Shown here: positions 28,633-38,531 of the stretch, piece by piece | How positions within the stretch are numbered: position 1 is the first letter of the stretch | Layout: the number at the start of each line of letters is the position of its first letter | Assembly (NCBI RefSeq): GCF_016902415.1 | Contig: NZ_JACJLV010000015.1 | Location: forward strand, 1 to 59,497 | Reading direction: 5' to 3' | Source: Mordavella massiliensis | GTDB lineage: Bacteria > Bacillota > Clostridia > Lachnospirales > Lachnospiraceae | Length of the DNA stretch: 59,497 nucleotides | Made by a program: the position numbers and the translations under genes | The notes under the pieces: model-generated | Told to the model about the DNA's origin: nothing | The model's input: the letters and a program-made list of their open reading frames with translations, nothing else | Databases searched by the model: none

Positions 28633-29181
28633 CTATTCGTATAAAATCCCGTCCTGGATCTCTTTTGCTTTTTCCGGTCCTGCCAGCACTTCGATCAGCT
28701 TTAACGCAAAGTCTATTGCGGTTCCCGCTCCCCGTCCGGTGATGATATTTCCGTCCACCTGGGCCGGCAGTCTTGTGATAACCGCTCCCTGGATCTGGTT
28801 TTCCACGGTGGGGTAGCAGGTGATCCGCTTCCCTTTCAGGATCCCGAGATTTCCAAGTACCGTAGGCGCGGCGCAGATAGCCGCCACATATTTTCCTTCT
28901 TCATAGAAATCCTTGACTACCCGGCGCACGCCTGCGTGCTCGTTCAGGTGTGTGGTTCCCGGCATGCCGCCTGGAAGCACGATCATGTCGGACTCCACAA
29001 AATTGACCTCGTCAAACAGGTCTTCTGTCTGCACGTTGATGCCATGGGCCCCGTGCACCGTATATTCTTCTGTCGCAGATACTGTATCTACAAAGATCTG
29101 GGCTCTCCTTAACAGATCTACGACAGTCAGAGCTTCAATTTCTTCAAATCCGTCGGCCAGTATTACGCTTACTTTTTTCAT
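28633..29181 (-). CDS. DJ-1/PfpI family protein
   Basis: This 182-residue protein belongs to the DJ-1/YajL family. It starts KKVSVILADGFEEIEALTVVD, whose Glu is a conserved active-site residue, and has the nucleophile Cys in VAAICAAPTVLG (about 105). The nearby segment HGINVQTEDLFDEV is typical. Proposed roles are glyoxal detoxification and protein or nucleotide deglycation, which remain debated. ATG 29181 has AGGAGG upstream. It is divergent from the CYTH gene, sharing a short intergenic region. Confidence 0.9.
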   Translation of the reverse strand: MKKVSVILADGFEEIEALTVVDLLRRAQIFVDTVSATEEYTVHGAHGINVQTEDLFDEVNFVESDMIVLPGGMPGTTHLNEHAGVRRVVKDFYEEGKYVAAICAAPTVLGNLGILKGKRITCYPTVENQIQGAVITRLPAQVDGNIITGRGAGTAIDFALKLIEVLAGPEKAKEIQDGILYE

Positions 29182-29218
29182 TCCATCATTCCTCCTTGTT
29201 TTTTCCATATTATCACCG

Positions 29219-29247
29219 TTTACACGGAAAGTAAAATATATTATGAT
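29219..29247 (+). promoter_or_regulatory. Promoter of the CYTH gene
   Basis: TTTACA (29219-29224) and TATGAT (29242-29247) are spaced by 17 bases, 27 bases before the start codon, with AAGGAGG in between. Confidence 0.7.
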
Positions 29248-29274
29248 GTTACCAGAATTAAGGAGGTACCTGCC

Positions 29275-29721
29275 ATGGAGATTGAACGCAAATACCTGAT
29301 CCCTCATCTTCCGGATCATCTGGAACAGTATCCCTGCAGGATCATCGAGCAGGGGTATCTGAATGTTTCTCCCGTCATCCGCATCCGGCGGGACAATGAC
29401 CACTATGAACTCACTTATAAATCCGGCGGCCTGATGGCGCGGGAAGAATACAATCTTCCGCTCACCGGACAGGCTTACGAGCATCTCCTGTCCAAGATCG
29501 ACGGACGGCTGATCCGCAAGAAGCGGTATATGATCCCGCTTGCCGGCGGTCTGACGGCAGAGCTGGATCTTTTTGAAGGAGACCTGGCTCCCCTGGCCCT
29601 TGCGGAAGTGGAATTCTCCTCCGAAGAAGAAGCACTTTCCTTTATCCCGCCTTCCTGGTTCGGAGAAGACGTCACCTTTTCCGGCGCCTATCATAACAGT
29701 TATTTAAGCCAGATAAAATAG
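29275..29721 (+). CDS. CYTH domain protein
   Basis: This 148-residue protein begins MEIERKYLI, the ExExK signature of the CYTH superfamily (class IV adenylate cyclase, thiamine triphosphatase, inorganic triphosphatase). Basic residues for the triphosphate tunnel follow in VIRIRRDND, YELTYKSGG and LIRKKRY, and acidic metal-binding residues in ELDLFEGDLAPLALAEVEF. It probably hydrolyses a triphosphate; the substrate is unknown. It has its own promoter and a strong terminator, so it is a single-gene unit. Confidence 0.88.
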   Translation: MEIERKYLIPHLPDHLEQYPCRIIEQGYLNVSPVIRIRRDNDHYELTYKSGGLMAREEYNLPLTGQAYEHLLSKIDGRLIRKKRYMIPLAGGLTAELDLFEGDLAPLALAEVEFSSEEEALSFIPPSWFGEDVTFSGAYHNSYLSQIK

Positions 29722-29740
29722 CAACATTTTGTTGCTATTT
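29716..29740 (+). terminator. Intrinsic terminator of the CYTH gene
   Basis: An 11-bp stem (AAATAGCAACA, TTT loop, TGTTGCTATTT) is followed by TTGTTTTTG. The stem includes the stop codon. Confidence 0.85.
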
Positions 29741-29831
29741 TTGTTTTTGAAACAATTCGATGCATATTCTCCCTTTGTCTGGACAACTTGCTATACTACA
29801 AGAAAAACGACCAGCAGGAGCTTGATACATC

Positions 29832-30236
29832 ATGGCAAACATCCAACTCGCATCGAATTTAAGAACGCTTCGGAAACAGCGCGGCCTGACACAGACGGAT
29901 CTTGGCAGTCTTCTCAATGTGTCCAGGCAGGCCTATTCCAACTATGAAACGGGGAAACGCACCCCGGATCTGGACTGTCTGGTCTTTCTCTCCAGATTTT
30001 ACCAGGTGGACTTAACTCTCCTGGTACTGGGTTCTGTCAAAGAGACCGATCTGCCTTCCGGCAGGATCATGGAAGATACGGTCCCTTATCTTTGCTCCCT
30101 GGAACAAAAAACCGGCCATACCATCTATCTCAGCGAGGAGGAACTGGATCTGGTCCTTCACTTCCGCTCGCTGTCCCGGGAGAACAGACAGATCGTTGCC
30201 GGTTTTATAAAATCTGCCGCAGACTCTGCGGATTAA
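29832..30236 (+). CDS. XRE family DNA-binding regulator
   Basis: This 134-residue protein has an N-terminal helix-turn-helix (about 8-62): LRTLRKQRGLTQTDLGSLLNVSRQAYSNYETG. A C-terminal half without recognised domain follows, ending in a helix (RENRQIVAGFIKSA). Targets are unknown. AGGAG lies about 11 bases before the ATG and a TG-extended TATACT (29792-29797) may be the -10. Its last codon and stop overlap the stop of lysC on the opposite strand. Confidence 0.85.
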   Translation: MANIQLASNLRTLRKQRGLTQTDLGSLLNVSRQAYSNYETGKRTPDLDCLVFLSRFYQVDLTLLVLGSVKETDLPSGRIMEDTVPYLCSLEQKTGHTIYLSEEELDLVLHFRSLSRENRQIVAGFIKSAADSAD

Positions 30237-31441
30237 TCACCCATTGCAAATGCGTCGTGGACAGCGTTCATGGCTTTTTCAATATCATCCTTTGCAACCA
30301 GGACTGTGATACGAATCTCAGAGGTGGAGATCATCTGGATGTTGACTCTGCAGTTATAGAGTCCTTCAAACATTCTTGCCGCCACACCCGGATTGCTCAT
30401 CATGCCCGCACCTACAACGGACAGTTTTGCCACATCTTCATTCCAGGTTACTTTCTGGATCGTCAGACGTGTCTTGTTTTCTTCCAGGATGCGGATCGCC
30501 TCCTCCATGTCATCAGAAGCCACGGTAAAGGAAATATCCTTGGTCCCGTCGCGTCCTACGGACTGAAGGATGATGTCTACATTGATATTATTCTTTGCCA
30601 GCGTATCAAAGATCTGGAATGCGATTCCTGGTTTGTCTTCTACGCCGATCACTGAGATCCGGGCGGTATTCTTGTCGGCAGCCACGCCTGTTACTAACAA
30701 TTTTTCCATATTCGAAGCCTCCTTGACTACGGTTCCCTCTGAACGGTTCAGACTGGACCGCACCACTAATTCTACATTGTATTTTTTTGCCATTTCCACG
30801 GACCGGTTGTGAAGCACTTTTGCGCCGAGGCTGGCAAGCTCCAGCATCTCGTCGTAGGTGATCACATCGATCTTTTTCGCATTTTTTACCACCCGGGGGT
30901 CTGCGGTGAACACACCGTCCACATCTGTGAAGATCTCGCAACGGTCTGCATGCAGGGCCGCCGCCAGGGCAACTGCTGTCGTATCAGATCCTCCTCTTCC
31001 CAAGGTTGTGATATCGTCGTATTTATTCACTCCCTGGAATCCTGTAACGATCACGATCTTCCTGGAATCCAGCTCGTGCATGATCCGCTCGGTATCTACC
31101 CGCTTAAACCGGGCGTTCCCATAGCGGGATGTAGAGTGCATCATCACCTGGAAGGCATTTAAGGACACAGCCGGCACATCCAGAGACTGCATAGCCATGG
31201 CCATCAGCGCCACAGAGACCTGTTCACCGGTCGTCAGAAGCATATCCATCTCTCTTTGCTTGGCCTTCGGGTTGATATCCTTTGCCTTTGCGATCAGTTC
31301 ATCGGTCGTGTCTCCCATAGCGGAAAGCACCACCACCACGTCGTTTCCTTCTTTATATTCTTCAATACAGCGCCTGGCCACATTAAAGATCCGTTCTTTA
31401 TTGGCCACGGAGCTGCCGCCAAATTTTTTAACTATTAACAT
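30233..31441 (-). CDS. lysC: Aspartate kinase
   Basis: This 402-residue enzyme phosphorylates aspartate, the first step to lysine, methionine and threonine. The kinase motif VKKFGGSSVANKERI starts the protein and GRGGSDTTAVALAAAL follows. Two ACT domains occupy the C-terminal third (about 265-400), typical for feedback-regulated aspartate kinases. ATG 31441 has AGGAGG 4 bases upstream and overlaps the end of apgM by 7 bases. It is the last gene of secA-prfB-hom-apgM-lysC. Confidence 0.95.
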   Translation of the reverse strand: MLIVKKFGGSSVANKERIFNVARRCIEEYKEGNDVVVVLSAMGDTTDELIAKAKDINPKAKQREMDMLLTTGEQVSVALMAMAMQSLDVPAVSLNAFQVMMHSTSRYGNARFKRVDTERIMHELDSRKIVIVTGFQGVNKYDDITTLGRGGSDTTAVALAAALHADRCEIFTDVDGVFTADPRVVKNAKKIDVITYDEMLELASLGAKVLHNRSVEMAKKYNVELVVRSSLNRSEGTVVKEASNMEKLLVTGVAADKNTARISVIGVEDKPGIAFQIFDTLAKNNINVDIILQSVGRDGTKDISFTVASDDMEEAIRILEENKTRLTIQKVTWNEDVAKLSVVGAGMMSNPGVAARMFEGLYNCRVNIQMISTSEIRITVLVAKDDIEKAMNAVHDAFAMGD

Positions 31442-32661
31442 AATTCCTCCTGCAGTAAGTGTCCGATCAGCCGGTATCCTTCCTTCCATTCCCGTCCGGT
31501 CCCGGCGGCGGTCTTTTCACAATATACGCTCTCTCCCTGTTCTTCCCTGGTGCTGTCATACAAAAGATACGGCACCGGTTCCCCGGTGTGCGTCCGCACC
31601 TCTATGGGTGTGGGGTGATCCGGCAAAAGCAGCAGCCGGAAATCCTCTCCGGCATCTTTAAGTCCCGTGATGAGAGGCCGAAGCAGTCTGCTGTCAATCC
31701 ACTCTATGGACTGGATCTTATCCCGGATGCTTCCCTGGTGTCCCATCTCGTCCGGAGCCTCCACATGGATGTATGCAAAATCATACCCGTCCTTTGTCAG
31801 TGCCTGCACCGCGGCACGGGCCTTCCCTTCATAATTGGTATGAAGGCCGCCGTTTGCACCTTCTACCCGGGCGCACGCAAGTCCTGCGCCTGCGGCGATC
31901 CCCTTTAAAAGGTCCACCGCAGAGATCATGATCCCCTTCTTCCCGGTCCGTTCCTCAAAGGACGGAAGGCACGGTCTGGTGCCGGCTCCCCAGAACCAGA
32001 CAGAGTTGGCGGGATGCAGACCCTGTTTTCTTCGTTCTTCATTCAGCGGATGATGCGAAAGGATCTCATAGCTTTTCTCCATCATCCTTCGAAGCGAAGG
32101 ATCCGTCGGAAGATACGGCCCGATCCGCCGGGTCAGGACATCGTGGGGAGGGGTAAGCTCCGTCACGGTCCCGTGGTTTTGCACCAGCAGATGCCGGTAG
32201 CTGGTTCCCGGATAAAATGCATATCCGGCCCTGTCTAACGCTTCTTTCCCAAGCCCTTCTTCCAGGGCTTTCAGAAGGGCCGCCCCGTCCCGGCTGCTGA
32301 TCTCATCCGCACTGTGGTCCAGGATCACCCGGTCCTCATACGCCCCTTCCTCTTCGGAAAGGGTCACCAGATTGCAGCGGAACGATACGTCCGTATCTTT
32401 TAAGTCCACTCCGATACTCAAGGCCTCCAGAGGAGACCGTCCGCTGTAATAAAGCCGTGGATCGTATCCCAGAACAGACAGATTTGCCGTGTCGCTTCCC
32501 GGCGCCATCCCCTCCGGCACCATGGAAGCCATTCCTGTTTCCGACACTTTTGAGAGCGCATCCATCACCGGCGTTCCTGCCGCCTCCAGCGTCGTGCGCA
32601 TCCCAAGTTCCCCAAGAGCTCTCCCTGCCATACCATCGCCTAACACAATGATATATTTCAT
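31435..32661 (-). CDS. ApgM-type phosphoglycerate mutase homologue, probable homoserine kinase
   Basis: This 408-residue alkaline-phosphatase superfamily protein has the metal-binding start MKYIIVLGDGMAGRAL, the nucleophile Ser region APGSDTANLSVLGYDP, and C-terminal metal ligands in APDEMGHQG and LLPDHPTP. The family is annotated as archaeal-type cofactor-independent phosphoglycerate mutase. In many Clostridia it lies between hom and lysC and no thrB is near, and comparative genomics has proposed it as a homoserine kinase substitute. Here it is exactly in that position, so the threonine-pathway role is my preferred reading. Confidence 0.85.
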   Translation of the reverse strand: MKYIIVLGDGMAGRALGELGMRTTLEAAGTPVMDALSKVSETGMASMVPEGMAPGSDTANLSVLGYDPRLYYSGRSPLEALSIGVDLKDTDVSFRCNLVTLSEEEGAYEDRVILDHSADEISSRDGAALLKALEEGLGKEALDRAGYAFYPGTSYRHLLVQNHGTVTELTPPHDVLTRRIGPYLPTDPSLRRMMEKSYEILSHHPLNEERRKQGLHPANSVWFWGAGTRPCLPSFEERTGKKGIMISAVDLLKGIAAGAGLACARVEGANGGLHTNYEGKARAAVQALTKDGYDFAYIHVEAPDEMGHQGSIRDKIQSIEWIDSRLLRPLITGLKDAGEDFRLLLLPDHPTPIEVRTHTGEPVPYLLYDSTREEQGESVYCEKTAAGTGREWKEGYRLIGHLLQEELC

Positions 32662-32671
32662 TTTGACACTC

Positions 32672-33904
32672 CTATTTTTTATGCTCCTCGATCCGGATCA
32701 TATGTAAGATCTGGTCCTGATACAGACCGGCCCTGGTCTCATAGTCCCCTTCCATCATCACCGGGGTGATGAAACCAAACTCGCCGTCCAGTCCCGGAAC
32801 CTTCACCACTTCTACTTCTCCAAAGGAATCCAGGATCTGGGGCAGAAGCTCCTCTTCGCTGCCCTTCATGCGCACGAAAAACTTTCTCCTGGATCCTGCC
32901 TTATCTTCAATCTTAAGCTTTTCCTGCTTCCACATGGTCATGATATTGCGGTTCAGATGCTTTGCCGCATCCACCACGTCTGCCACCACAGCGCTGGCTG
33001 TGGGGAGTTTTCCGGCCCCGCTTCCATAGAACATGGCGTCTCCCAGCACATTTCCGTGTACGAAAATGGAGTTGAATACGCCGTTGACATTGTAGAGCGG
33101 ATGATCCGGATACAGCAGGCAGGGGGCCACAATGGCATGCAGCCGGTTGCCCGAATACCGCTTGCTGGAAGCCAGAAGCTTAATGGCCGCTCCCATGGCC
33201 TTTGCATACTTCATATCCTCGACTGTGATCTCTGTGATCCCTTCACAGTAAATGTCCTCAAAATCCACCTGCTGCCCGGAAATCAGCGAGGACAGGATCG
33301 CGATCTTGCGGCAGGCATCGTAGCCTTCCACATCCGCTTCCGGGTTGCGCTCCGCAAATCCGTTGGCCTGTGCCTCTTTTAAGACGGAATCATAATCCGC
33401 CCCCTCGTAAAACATCTTGGTCAGCATGTAGTTTGTCGTTCCATTTAAGATCCCGGTGATCTCCTCGATCTCATCTGCAGTCAGAGAGGAGTTCAAAGGA
33501 CGGATGATCGGGATCCCGCCGCCTACGCTGGCTTCAAACAGGAAGTTGATATTATGATCTTTCGCAATGGATAACAGCTCCGCGCCGTGCTTTGCCACCA
33601 GCGCTTTGTTGGAGGTAGCCACGCTCTTTCCGGCCAGAAGACATCTTTTTACAAAGGTATATGCAGGCTCGATGCCGCCCATTACTTCTACCACGATCTT
33701 TACATCATCGTCCTGGATGATGGTCTCAAAATCATGCACGATCTTTTCCTGCACCGGATTGCCCGGAAAATCCTTCAGATCCAGAACATATTTGATATTC
33801 AGTTCTTCTCCGATCCGCTGGTTGATACGCGCGCCGTTTGTGTTTACCACTTCCACCACGCCGGAACCAACGGTTCCATATCCCATTACCGCTATGTTGA
33901 TCAT
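32672..33904 (-). CDS. hom: Homoserine dehydrogenase
   Basis: This 410-residue NAD(P)-dependent enzyme converts aspartate semialdehyde to homoserine. It starts with the nucleotide-binding motif VMGYGTVGSGVVEVV. The family segment FAERNPEADVEGYDACRKIAIL is at about 180. The C-terminal 60 residues form an ACT-like regulatory region (FFVRMKGSEEELLPQIL). It starts 13 bases after prfB and runs into apgM with a 10-base gap. Confidence 0.95.
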   Translation of the reverse strand: MINIAVMGYGTVGSGVVEVVNTNGARINQRIGEELNIKYVLDLKDFPGNPVQEKIVHDFETIIQDDDVKIVVEVMGGIEPAYTFVKRCLLAGKSVATSNKALVAKHGAELLSIAKDHNINFLFEASVGGGIPIIRPLNSSLTADEIEEITGILNGTTNYMLTKMFYEGADYDSVLKEAQANGFAERNPEADVEGYDACRKIAILSSLISGQQVDFEDIYCEGITEITVEDMKYAKAMGAAIKLLASSKRYSGNRLHAIVAPCLLYPDHPLYNVNGVFNSIFVHGNVLGDAMFYGSGAGKLPTASAVVADVVDAAKHLNRNIMTMWKQEKLKIEDKAGSRRKFFVRMKGSEEELLPQILDSFGEVEVVKVPGLDGEFGFITPVMMEGDYETRAGLYQDQILHMIRIEEHKK

Positions 33905-33917
33905 AAGCTTCCTCCCT

Positions 33918-35025
33918 TTAGTTGTTTGCTGTTTCCTTTAGATACGCATTGATAAACGGATCCAGATTGCCGTCCAGCACTCCGGTCACATTGCTGATCT
34001 CCGTATTGGTCCGGTGATCCTTAACCAGTGTGTAGGGCTGCATGACGTAGGAACGGATCTGATTGCCAAATCCGATCTCCTTTACCTCTCCTCTGATATC
34101 CGATACCTTTTCCGCCTGCTCCTGTTCTTTCAGAAGCTTTAACTTGACCTTCAGCATCTGCATGGCCTTTTCCTTGTTGTGATGCTGGGATCTTTCATTC
34201 TGGCACTGCACCACGATCCCTGTAGGCAGATGGGTGATCCGGATGGCGGAAGACGTCTTGTTGACGTGCTGGCCTCCGGCCCCGCTGGCCCGGTAGGTAT
34301 CGATCTTCAGATCATCGTCCGAGATCTCGATGTCAATATCATCCTCAATATCCGGCACCACATCGCAGGATGCGAAGGATGTCTGCCGTTTGCCCGCAGA
34401 GTTGAACGGAGAGATCCGCACCAGCCGGTGCACGCCTTTTTCGGATTTCAGATATCCGTAGGCGTTCTCGCCGGACACCTCAAAGGTAATGGCCTTGATC
34501 CCGGCGATATCCCCGTCCAGAAAGTCCAGCACCTGGATCTGAAATCCTTTCCGCTCCGCCCATCTTGTGTACATCCGATACAGCATGCCGGCCCAGTCGC
34601 AGGACTCGGTCCCGCCTGCGCCCGCGTGGATCGTTACGATGGCATTGCAGGTGTCGTATTCTCCAGACAGCAGGGTCTGGATCCGAAGCTCTTCATAGGC
34701 TTCTTCAAACTTCTCCATATCCGCCTGCGCCTCCCGGGCGATCTCCGGGTCATTTTCTTCATATCCCATTTCAATCAGAGTCTGGATGTCCTCGTAGGCG
34801 TGATAAAGGCTCTTGATCTTCTTTACCATTTCCTGCAGATATTTCAGTTCCTTCATCAGCCTCTGGGACTCCTCCGGATGATCCCAGAAACCAGGCTCCT
34901 CTACTTTGCGTTCCAATTCCTCTGTCCTGCGCTCTTTTCCAGCCAGGTCAAAGTGAATCCCTCATTTCGGCAAGAGGTTCTTCGTATGCGTTCAGATTAC
35001 TTTTTAACTGATCTAACTCGACCAC
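33918..35025 (-). CDS. prfB: Peptide chain release factor 2, with programmed +1 frameshift
   Basis: RF2 terminates translation at UGA and UAA. A 25-codon frame starts at GTG 35025 (RBS AGAGGTGG) and ends CTT TGA at 34948-34953. Reading continues in the +1 frame from GAC at 34949 (CTTTGAC slip site), giving 368 residues in total. An AGGG sequence lies just upstream of the slip site as in E. coli. The main part carries the peptidyl-hydrolysis GGQ motif in RASGAGGQHVNKTSSAIR and the SPF tripeptide (RISPFNSAGKRQTSFAS) that reads the stop codon. It follows secA by 33 bases. This is the normal autoregulatory frameshift, not a mutation. Confidence 0.95.
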
Positions 35026-35058
35026 TTTCCCACCTCTTTTCAATGATACTGTCTGCGA

Positions 35059-37626
35059 CTAGGCTTTTCTGCCGCAGCACTGCTTATATTTTTTCCCGCT
35101 TCCACAGGGGCACGGATCGTTGGGGTAAACCTTCTTTTCGGTCCGCTTCTTCGGAGCCCGCGCAGCACTTTCGTCCTTGTTGGTTCCGGTCACCTTGGCC
35201 ACCTGCTCTCTTTCCACCTTCTGTTCCAGTCTTACGCGGAACAGGGTGCGTACGGTATCTTCCGAAATACTCTTTGTCATGGCGTCAAACATATCGTAGC
35301 CAAGCATCTTGTATTCCACCTTCGGATCTCTCTGTCCGTAAGCCTGGATACCGATTCCCTGACGGAGCTGATCCATATCGTCGATGTGGTCCATCCATTT
35401 GGCGTCGATCACCTTCAGAAGCACCACCCGCTCAATCTCACGGATATGCTCCGGCTCCGGAAATTCTGCCTCTTTCGCCTCATAAGCCTTGGCGGCCCGC
35501 TCTTTGAGCATATGCTTGAGTTCCTTCTGGCTCATGTCTTTTACGTCTTCTTCCGTGATAACGGCCATGGGGACGGTTCCCCGGATGGAGACGTTCAGTT
35601 CTTTCAGATCCCATTCATCGTAATCCTGATCGGCTCCGATCACCTTATCCACAACATTTTCGATATAATCGTTCATCATGTGGAAGATGGAATCCCGCAT
35701 GTTCTCGCCGTCCAGCACTTTGCGGCGCTCTTCGTACACGATCTCTCGCTGCTCGTTCATGACCTGGTCATATTCCAGCAGGTTCTTACGGATTCCGAAG
35801 TTATTGCTCTCAATCTTCTGCTGTGCTTTTTCAATGGCGCTGGAAAGCATCTTATGCTCGATCTGCTCGCCTTCCTCCACGCCCAGGGCATTGAATACAT
35901 TCATCAGCCGCTCGGAACCAAAGAGACGCATCAGGTCGTCTTCCAGGGAAATGTAGAATCTGGACTCTCCCGGGTCTCCCTGCCGTCCGGAACGTCCGCG
36001 GAGCTGATTGTCGATTCGTCTGGACTCGTGGCGTTCGGTACCGATGATCTTCAGACCGCCGGCTTCTCTTGCCTCGTCATCCAGCTTGATGTCCGTACCA
36101 CGGCCCGCCATATTGGTGGCAATGGTAACTGCGTCATGAACGCCGGCCTGGGCAACGATCTCCGCCTCCAGTTCGTGGTACTTGGCGTTCAGTACATTAT
36201 GCTTAATGCCGCGGCGTTTCAGCATGCCGCTCAGCAGCTCGGAATTTTCAATGGTAATGGTACCCACCAGCACAGGCTGATGTTTTGCGTGGGCCTCTTC
36301 GATCGCGTCGCACACTGCCCGGAATTTCTCTTTCTGGGTCTTATAAACCGCGTCGTTTAAATCTACTCTCTGTACCGGCTTATTGGTCGGGATCTCGATA
36401 ACGTCCATACCGTAGATCTCGCGGAACTCTTTTTCCTCTGTGAGAGCCGTACCGGTCATACCCGCCTTTTTCTGGTATTTATTAAACAGGTTCTGGAAGG
36501 TGATCGTAGCAAGCGTCTTGCTCTCCCGTTTTACCTTCACATGCTCTTTGGCTTCAATTGCCTGATGAAGTCCGTCGGAATAACGGCGTCCCGGCATGAT
36601 ACGTCCGGTAAATTCATCCACGATCAGGACCTCGTCGTCCTTCACCACGTAATCCTGGTCGCGGAACATCAGATTGTGGGCTCTCAGAGCCAGGATGATA
36701 TTGTGCTGGATCTCCAGATTTTCCGGATCCGCCAGGTTGTCAATATGGAAGAAATTCTCTACCTTCTTCACACCATCCTCTGTCAGGTTGATGCTCTTTT
36801 CCTTTTCATTGACGATAAAGTCTCCGGTCTCCTCGATCTCCTCGCCCATGATCGCGTTCATCTTGCTGAATTCTCCGCTGGCCTCGCCCCTCTGGAGCTG
36901 TCTTGCCAGGATGTCGCAGGCGTCATAGAGATGGGTGGATTTGCCGCTCTGTCCGGAAATGATCAGAGGCGTTCTGGCCTCGTCGATCAGAACAGAGTCC
37001 ACCTCGTCGATGATGCAGTATTTCATGCCTCTTTGTACCAGCTGCTCTTTATAAATGACCATGTTGTCACGCAGGTAATCGAATCCCAGCTCATTGTTGG
37101 TTACATAAGTAATGTCGCAGTTGTAGGCGGCTCTTCTCTCATCACTGTTCATGCTGTTTAAGACAACGCCTACCGTCAGGCCGAGGAATTCATGGATCTG
37201 TCCCATCCACTCCGCGTCACGCTTTGCCAGATAATCATTGACCGTTACGATCTGTACGCCTTCGCCTGTCAGGGCGTTTAAGTAAGCCGGCAGTGTGGAT
37301 ACCAGCGTCTTACCTTCACCGGTCTTCATCTCGGCGATCCGTCCCTGATGGAGAATGATACCGCCGATCAGCTGTACGCGGAAATGACGCATTCCCAGGG
37401 TACGGACAGCCGCCTCTCTTACAACAGCAAACGCTTCCGGAAGAAGGTCGTCCAGCGTCTCGCCTTCTGCCAGCCTCTGCTTAAATTCCCTGGTCTTATC
37501 CTTTAACTCCGCATCCGAAAGTTTCTGGATCTCCGGCTCCAGCGCCTCGATGGCGTCCACGACGGGGTAAACTCTCTTCAGCTCATTTTCACTGTGTGTT
37601 CCGAATATTTTCGTAATCAAACCCAT
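35059..37626 (-). CDS. secA: SecA preprotein translocase ATPase
   Basis: This 855-residue motor drives export through SecYEG. Walker A is [16 protein letters not shown] (about 101), the DEAD-like motif [15 protein letters not shown] (about 206), and [11 protein letters not shown] and [10 protein letters not shown] are further helicase motifs. The C-terminal zinc-binding SEC-C motif [13 protein letters not shown] is present. Length is normal. Its promoter is at 37681-37709, and it heads the secA-prfB-hom-apgM-lysC unit. Confidence 0.97.
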   Translation of the reverse strand: MGLITKIFGTHSENELKRVYPVVDAIEALEPEIQKLSDAELKDKTREFKQRLAEGETLDDLLPEAFAVVREAAVRTLGMRHFRVQLIGGIILHQGRIAEMKTGEGKTLVSTLPAYLNALTGEGVQIVTVNDYLAKRDAEWMGQIHEFLGLTVGVVLNSMNSDERRAAYNCDITYVTNNELGFDYLRDNMVIYKEQLVQRGMKYCIIDEVDSVLIDEARTPLIISGQSGKSTHLYDACDILARQLQRGEASGEFSKMNAIMGEEIEETGDFIVNEKEKSINLTEDGVKKVENFFHIDNLADPENLEIQHNIILALRAHNLMFRDQDYVVKDDEVLIVDEFTGRIMPGRRYSDGLHQAIEAKEHVKVKRESKTLATITFQNLFNKYQKKAGMTGTALTEEKEFREIYGMDVIEIPTNKPVQRVDLNDAVYKTQKEKFRAVCDAIEEAHAKHQPVLVGTITIENSELLSGMLKRRGIKHNVLNAKYHELEAEIVAQAGVHDAVTIATNMAGRGTDIKLDDEAREAGGLKIIGTERHESRRIDNQLRGRSGRQGDPGESRFYISLEDDLMRLFGSERLMNVFNALGVEEGEQIEHKMLSSAIEKAQQKIESNNFGIRKNLLEYDQVMNEQREIVYEERRKVLDGENMRDSIFHMMNDYIENVVDKVIGADQDYDEWDLKELNVSIRGTVPMAVITEEDVKDMSQKELKHMLKERAAKAYEAKEAEFPEPEHIREIERVVLLKVIDAKWMDHIDDMDQLRQGIGIQAYGQRDPKVEYKMLGYDMFDAMTKSISEDTVRTLFRVRLEQKVEREQVAKVTGTNKDESAARAPKKRTEKKVYPNDPCPCGSGKKYKQCCGRKA

Positions 37627-37680
37627 ATATCTAAATGCTCCTTGTCATGAATTTGGCATAAAATGACCAATCTATACCCC

Positions 37681-37709
37681 ATTCTAGCACTATCTAAAAT
37701 TCAATTCAA
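37681..37709 (-). promoter_or_regulatory. secA promoter
   Basis: TTGAAT (37704-37709) and TAGAAT (37681-37686) have 17-base spacing. The leader to the ATG is about 50 bases and contains AAGGAG. Confidence 0.75.
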
Positions 37710-37732
37710 CCAATTTATAAATCGTTCATAAA

Positions 37733-38506
37733 CTAGTCACAAAACATTCGCATTTTCTCATAGGGGATCTTCCCGCCAAAGAGATCCAGGGCGCTTCCGA
37801 TCGTAAAATCTATATGCCCGCCGGTCAGGCGTTCAAACCGTTCCAGGTCATCAAGGCTTCCGATGCCCCCTGCATAGGTGACAGGCCGTCTCCTGTGAGA
37901 GGCAAGAAGGGGGGCAAGCTCTTCATCCACGCCGGAAGCTTTCCCTTCCACATCCACACCGTGGACCAGAAATTCATCGCAGTAATCCGCTATCTCATCC
38001 ATCAGTCCTTCCGTCAGCCGGACGTCTGTAAAGGTCTGCCAGCGGTTGGTCACGATATAATAGCCGTCCTCTTTTTTCCGGCAGCTTAAGTCGATCACCA
38101 CCCGCTCCCGGCCCACGGCTTTTGCAAGACGCTCAAGCGCATCCCAGCGGATCTGCCCATCCCGGAACACATAAGAGGTTACGATCACATGGCTTGCGCC
38201 TGCATCCAGATACTCCCGGGCATTCTCATCCGTGATCCCTCCCCCGATCTGCAGGCCGCCGGGATATGCCAGGAGGGCCTCAAGCGCCTGCCGCTTCGTT
38301 TCCGCATAATACTCCGAAGAAGGGGGATTGAGAAGGATCACATGTCCTCCTTTCAGGCCGTCCCGTTTGTAGAGCCCGGCATAATACCGGGCCTCCTGAT
38401 CGGATATATAGTTTTCTCTGGCCTGATCGCCGGCGTCATGAAGGCTTCCGCCTACGATCTGTTTCACCTTGCCATTATGGATGTCAATACAGGGTCTGAA
38501 TTTCAT
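37733..38506 (-). CDS. hisA: HisA, eukaryotic-like (HIS6-type) isomerase
   Basis: This 257-residue TIM-barrel protein matches the eukaryotic-type phosphoribosylformimino-AICAR ribotide isomerase rather than the usual bacterial HisA. It starts MKFRPCIDIHNGKVKQIVGG and has LQIGGGITDENAREYLDAGASHVIVTSYVF and VTYAGGIGSLDDLE. The enzyme catalyses the fourth step of histidine synthesis. No other his gene is in the window; it follows fbp by 25 bases in the dapA-dapB-fbp unit. Assignment to the eukaryote-like subfamily is by remembered sequence features. Confidence 0.88.
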   Translation of the reverse strand: MKFRPCIDIHNGKVKQIVGGSLHDAGDQARENYISDQEARYYAGLYKRDGLKGGHVILLNPPSSEYYAETKRQALEALLAYPGGLQIGGGITDENAREYLDAGASHVIVTSYVFRDGQIRWDALERLAKAVGRERVVIDLSCRKKEDGYYIVTNRWQTFTDVRLTEGLMDEIADYCDEFLVHGVDVEGKASGVDEELAPLLASHRRRPVTYAGGIGSLDDLERFERLTGGHIDFTIGSALDLFGGKIPYEKMRMFCD

Positions 38507-38531
38507 GCTTTTCTCCTTACTGTTTCTCGTT

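Noticed and set aside
29182-29694. N-terminal extension of the DJ-1 gene on the minus strand
   Set aside because: It would run across the CYTH gene. The DJ-1 family start and an AGGAGG site fit ATG 29181.
34917-35025. prfB read as a frameshifted pseudogene
   Set aside because: The break is at CTTTGAC, the known programmed frameshift site, and both parts are otherwise intact.
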